From Candidatus Thioglobus sp. NP1 (GTDB lineage Bacteria; Pseudomonadota; Gammaproteobacteria; PS1; Pseudothioglobaceae), in assembly GCF_003326015.1 (NCBI RefSeq), contig NZ_CP023860.1, forward strand, positions 930,001 through 994,000: a DNA stretch of 64,000 nt, written 5' to 3'. How positions within the stretch are numbered: the first letter of the stretch is position 1; each line of letters opens with the position of its first letter. Of this stretch, positions 61,721-64,000 are shown in pieces. The notes beneath the pieces are model-generated. The model did not search any database. It was given only the letters and a program-made list of their open reading frames with translations, and was not told the DNA's origin. The position numbers and the translations under genes were made by a program.

Positions 61721-63273
61721 GCTCGAGCTCCCTTTAATTCATCTTGAGATTCAAGAGCATTGGCCATCATCATTCCAAGGGTAGCTTCATCTGCATCTGC
61801 TCCATTAACAGTTCCAGTAATTTCGCCATCACACATCACTATGATTCTGTCACTAAGTGACATAATCTCCTCTAATTCAACAGAAATTAATACTATTGCC
61901 TTACCAGCATCGCGCATTTTAATAATACGTTTTCTGATAAATTCGATAGCACCAATATCAACGCCACGAGTAGGTTGACCAATAATTAAGACTTCAGGGT
62001 CACGTTCAAATTCTCTAGCTAAAATAAGTTTTTGTTGGTTTCCACCGGAAAAGTTTGAAGACATAAGATTTGGATTATTTGGACGAACATCAAACGCTTC
62101 CATTATTGATTCACAGTTGGCTTTAACTAATGATCTTTTGAGCCAGATTCCTTGATTAAGTTTTTTATCATTGTGATAACCCATTAGAGCAGTCTCGCTG
62201 GCACTAAAATCTGCAATCATGCCCATTTTTTGACGATCTTCAGGAACATGAGCTACACCAAGATTACGTAATTGCTCAGGGTTTAATTGACTTTTAGGGG
62301 TAATAGTTTCACCCATAATCTCAATAGAACCCTTTGATAATGGAAGTATTCCAGCTAAGGCTTTTAATAGTGTTCCCTGACCATTACCAGTTACCCCAGC
62401 AATTCCAAGAATCTCACCAGAGCGAGCCTCAAAGCTAACTTCTGAAACTCTCTTCAAACCCTGTTCGTTATGAATTTCAAGGTTGTTTGCAACCAGAAGT
62501 GGTTTACCAATCTTTGCACTTGACTTTTCAATATTCAATAATACTTTTCGGCCAATCATTAACTCAGCTAACTCTTCAGGATTTGTTTTACTTGTCTCAC
62601 GGTGAGCAACCATCTTTCCTGCACGCATTACCGATACATGATCTGTAATGTTCATGATTTCGCGCAGTTTATGAGTGATTAATATAATAGTAACACCTTC
62701 ATTTTTAAGGGCTTCAAATATTCGAAATAATTCATCAGACTCCTGAGGAGTTAGAACCCCTGTTGGCTCATCAAGTATTAATACTTTTGCGCCCTTATAA
62801 AGACCCTTTAATATTTCAACTCGCTGCTGCATTCCAACTGATAATTCTTCTACCGCAATATCAAGCTCAACTTCTAAACCATATTCTTTTGCAAGTCTCG
62901 TCAATTCAATTCGAGCATTTGCTAGGCTTTCAGTTATCAAAGCCCCACCTTCACTTCCCAAGATAACATTTTCAAGAACAGTAAAATTATCAACCAACAT
63001 GAAATGCTGATGAACCATGCCAATTCCAGCTTCAATTGATTGTTTAGAGCTGGTAGCTCTGAAATCTTTATTGAAGACTTTAATTTGCCCAGAATCAGCC
63101 TGATAAAAACCATATAAGATGCTCATTAAAGTAGATTTACCAGCACCATTCTCACCAACAATGCCATGAATTGATCCAGCTTCAACGCTCAGATTAACCT
63201 TATCATTTGCATGAACGGCACCAAAATGTTTATCAACATTTATAAGTTCAATAGCAATATTTGACTTAGCCAT
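61717..63273 (-). CDS. Nucleoside ABC transporter ATP-binding protein
   Basis: 518-aa double-cassette ATPase of the sugar/nucleoside type (NupO/BmpE/YufO-like). First cassette: GENGAGKSTLMS, LSVGMQQRVEI, VLILDEPTGVLTPQE. Second: GVTGNGQGTLLKA (degenerate Walker A, usual for this group), FSGGNQQKLILARE, and LIIGQPTRGVDIGA (Walker B with Gln in place of Glu). So one ATP site is catalytically weakened, as expected. Separated from the binding-protein gene by a 148-bp region with two hairpins. Confidence 0.92.
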   Translation of the reverse strand: MAKSNIAIELINVDKHFGAVHANDKVNLSVEAGSIHGIVGENGAGKSTLMSILYGFYQADSGQIKVFNKDFRATSSKQSIEAGIGMVHQHFMLVDNFTVLENVILGSEGGALITESLANARIELTRLAKEYGLEVELDIAVEELSVGMQQRVEILKGLYKGAKVLILDEPTGVLTPQESDELFRIFEALKNEGVTIILITHKLREIMNITDHVSVMRAGKMVAHRETSKTNPEELAELMIGRKVLLNIEKSSAKIGKPLLVANNLEIHNEQGLKRVSEVSFEARSGEILGIAGVTGNGQGTLLKALAGILPLSKGSIEIMGETITPKSQLNPEQLRNLGVAHVPEDRQKMGMIADFSASETALMGYHNDKKLNQGIWLKRSLVKANCESIMEAFDVRPNNPNLMSSNFSGGNQQKLILAREFERDPEVLIIGQPTRGVDIGAIEFIRKRIIKMRDAGKAIVLISVELEEIMSLSDRIIVMCDGEITGTVNGADADEATLGMMMANALESQDELKGARA

Positions 63274-63324
63274 AGAGAATATTAATATAAAAAATATGTA
63301 TTAATTATAGTTGTATGAATTTGT

Positions 63325-63366
63325 AACTTTAATATATAGTTTTATAAAAAACTCTATATTAAAGTT
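63325..63366. repeat. Long AT-rich hairpin upstream of ATPase gene
   Basis: AACTTTAATATA (63325-63336) and TATATTAAAGTT (63355-63366) are perfect 12-bp arms; the inner AGTTTT/AAAACT extends pairing to about 18 bp with one mismatch. On the minus strand it follows the GC-rich terminator, so it may be a second stop or processing structure, or an operator at the ATPase-gene promoter. Confidence 0.6.
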
Positions 63367-63369
63367 TAA

Positions 63370-63403
63370 AAAAAACATCCGACCCAAGAGCCGGATGTTT
63401 TTT
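63370..63403 (-). terminator. Terminator/attenuator after the binding-protein gene
   Basis: On the minus strand AACATCCG pairs with CGGATGTT around a 10-nt loop, flanked by A and T runs that extend the stem. It follows the binding-protein stop by about 20 bp, so most transcripts should end here, keeping the binding protein in excess of the transporter. Confidence 0.85.
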
Positions 63404-63421
63404 AAGAATAAAAACTACTTC

Positions 63422-64000
63422 TTATAAAGGACAGGTATTGTCACTCATGTAGTCATGAACTACAATAGAGCCATCAATAATTCCAGCTCTTGCAGCTTCT
63501 ACAGCAGCAAGCATATCAGCAGAAACTAGATCAGCATTGTACTCATCCATAGCAGCACCAACACCATCTTCAGCAACACCGTTTACTTTAAAGCCAGCTT
63601 CCCAAGTACCGTTCATAGCAGCTTCAAAGCTCTCATAAGCAGCTAATCCAACTTTCTTGTACATAGAAGTAAGCATTGTTCCTGGTTGAATGTAGTTTTG
63701 GTTTGAGTCAACACCAATTGCTAATACACCCATATCAGCAGCAGTTTGATAAACACCCATTCCAGTTCCACCTGCAGCAGCATAAACTACGTCAGCACCA
63801 TTTTCAACTTGGCTACGAGTAATTTCACCACCTTTAGTTGGGTTACCCCATGCAGCAGGAGTAGAACCAGTCATCTGAGCTAGAACATTCATAGAACTAT
63901 CGGCATGAGCAACACCTTGCTTATAACCACACTCGAAACGACTAATTAGTGGGATATCCATTCCACCTACAAATCCTACAGTACCAGAACTTGATGCCAT
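63422..64000 (-). CDS. BMP-family nucleoside-binding protein (5' end outside window)
   Basis: C-terminal 192 residues of a BMP/PnrA-type periplasmic substrate-binding protein; the frame is open to the window edge, so the N terminus and signal peptide lie beyond 64000. Typical elements: GTVGFVGGMDIPLISRFECGY, ENGADVVYAAAGGTGMGVYQ, and GVDSNQNYIQPG, where the Asp binds the nucleoside ribose in PnrA-like proteins. It should deliver nucleosides to the ATPase and permeases downstream, which in turn feed the Deo/Pun enzymes. Confidence 0.9.
   Translation of the reverse strand: MASSSGTVGFVGGMDIPLISRFECGYKQGVAHADSSMNVLAQMTGSTPAAWGNPTKGGEITRSQVENGADVVYAAAGGTGMGVYQTAADMGVLAIGVDSNQNYIQPGTMLTSMYKKVGLAAYESFEAAMNGTWEAGFKVNGVAEDGVGAAMDEYNADLVSADMLAAVEAARAGIIDGSIVVHDYMSDNTCPL

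Noticed and set aside
1-64000. CRISPR array
   Set aside because: No regularly spaced 20-40 bp direct repeats with unique spacers were seen, and no cas genes.

Overview
The window is AT-rich, gene-dense and mostly chromosomal. Gene content and order (soxA-soxG, ypjD next to ffh, cmk-rpsA-ihfB, murA-mlaC beside hisG-hisD, a deoxynucleoside catabolic operon) suggest a streamlined marine gammaproteobacterium, most likely a heterotrophic relative of the SUP05 / Candidatus Thioglobus (Arctic96BD-19) group. That placement is inferred from gene content and composition, not from a search.

Layout. 1-27.2 kb is housekeeping chromosome: the 3' part of heterotetrameric sarcosine oxidase (soxA, soxG), ubiG-bcp, lepA, a GFA-family protein, ypjD/ffh, a DUF4430 + ECF-S-like pair, three DMT exporters, an ABC ATPase, hisD-hisG, murA-mlaC, uvrC, a HAD phosphatase with an ABC-F ATPase, ccmH-TPR-lysS, cmk, rpsA and ihfB, ending in a tRNA-Lys(UUU) gene.

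27.28-43.21 kb is a 15.9-kb integrative element inserted in the 3' half of tRNA-Lys. A 59-bp exact direct repeat of the tRNA 3' end bounds it (27278-27336 and 43156-43214). A tyrosine integrase follows the tRNA directly. A 29-bp repeat holding two TTTCGTGCA boxes 11 bp apart lies at both ends and looks like integrase arm sites. Cargo: a secreted and a cytoplasmic MORN/YwqK-repeat protein, a protein with a phage-type GRAL motif, a self-contained two-gene unit of unknown function, an MvaI/BcnI-type endonuclease with a C5 methyltransferase, and about 7 kb of small membrane, secreted and Sel1-repeat proteins containing several internal paralogues. I recognise no phage structural, packaging or conjugation genes.

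43.2-45.1 kb, just outside the right repeat, looks like what is left of an older element at the same tRNA: its own terminator, a different pair of 11-bp-spaced direct repeats (GGGGTCAT), and a 58-codon C-terminal integrase remnant, then a DUF2628-like membrane protein, a SAM methyltransferase and a small membrane protein. A third integrase 3' fragment sits inside the element at 32.4 kb, so the island seems to have grown by repeated integration.

45.2-64 kb is chromosome again: an oppABCDF-type peptide ABC transporter on the plus strand, then a long minus-strand nucleoside salvage operon. A BMP-family binding protein, ATPase and two permeases import nucleosides. Cdd, PNP, thymidine phosphorylase, adenosine deaminase and a phosphoribosyltransferase release or salvage bases. 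DeoB and DeoC turn deoxyribose-1-phosphate into glyceraldehyde-3-phosphate plus acetaldehyde, and an ALDH16-type two-domain aldehyde dehydrogenase in the same operon is placed to oxidise the acetaldehyde.

The best candidates for undescribed biology are the small-membrane-protein cluster (35.66-42.9 kb), the YwqK/GRAL-motif operon behind a palindrome-overlapped consensus promoter (29.9-31.4 kb), and the two-gene cassette at 31.5-32.4 kb.
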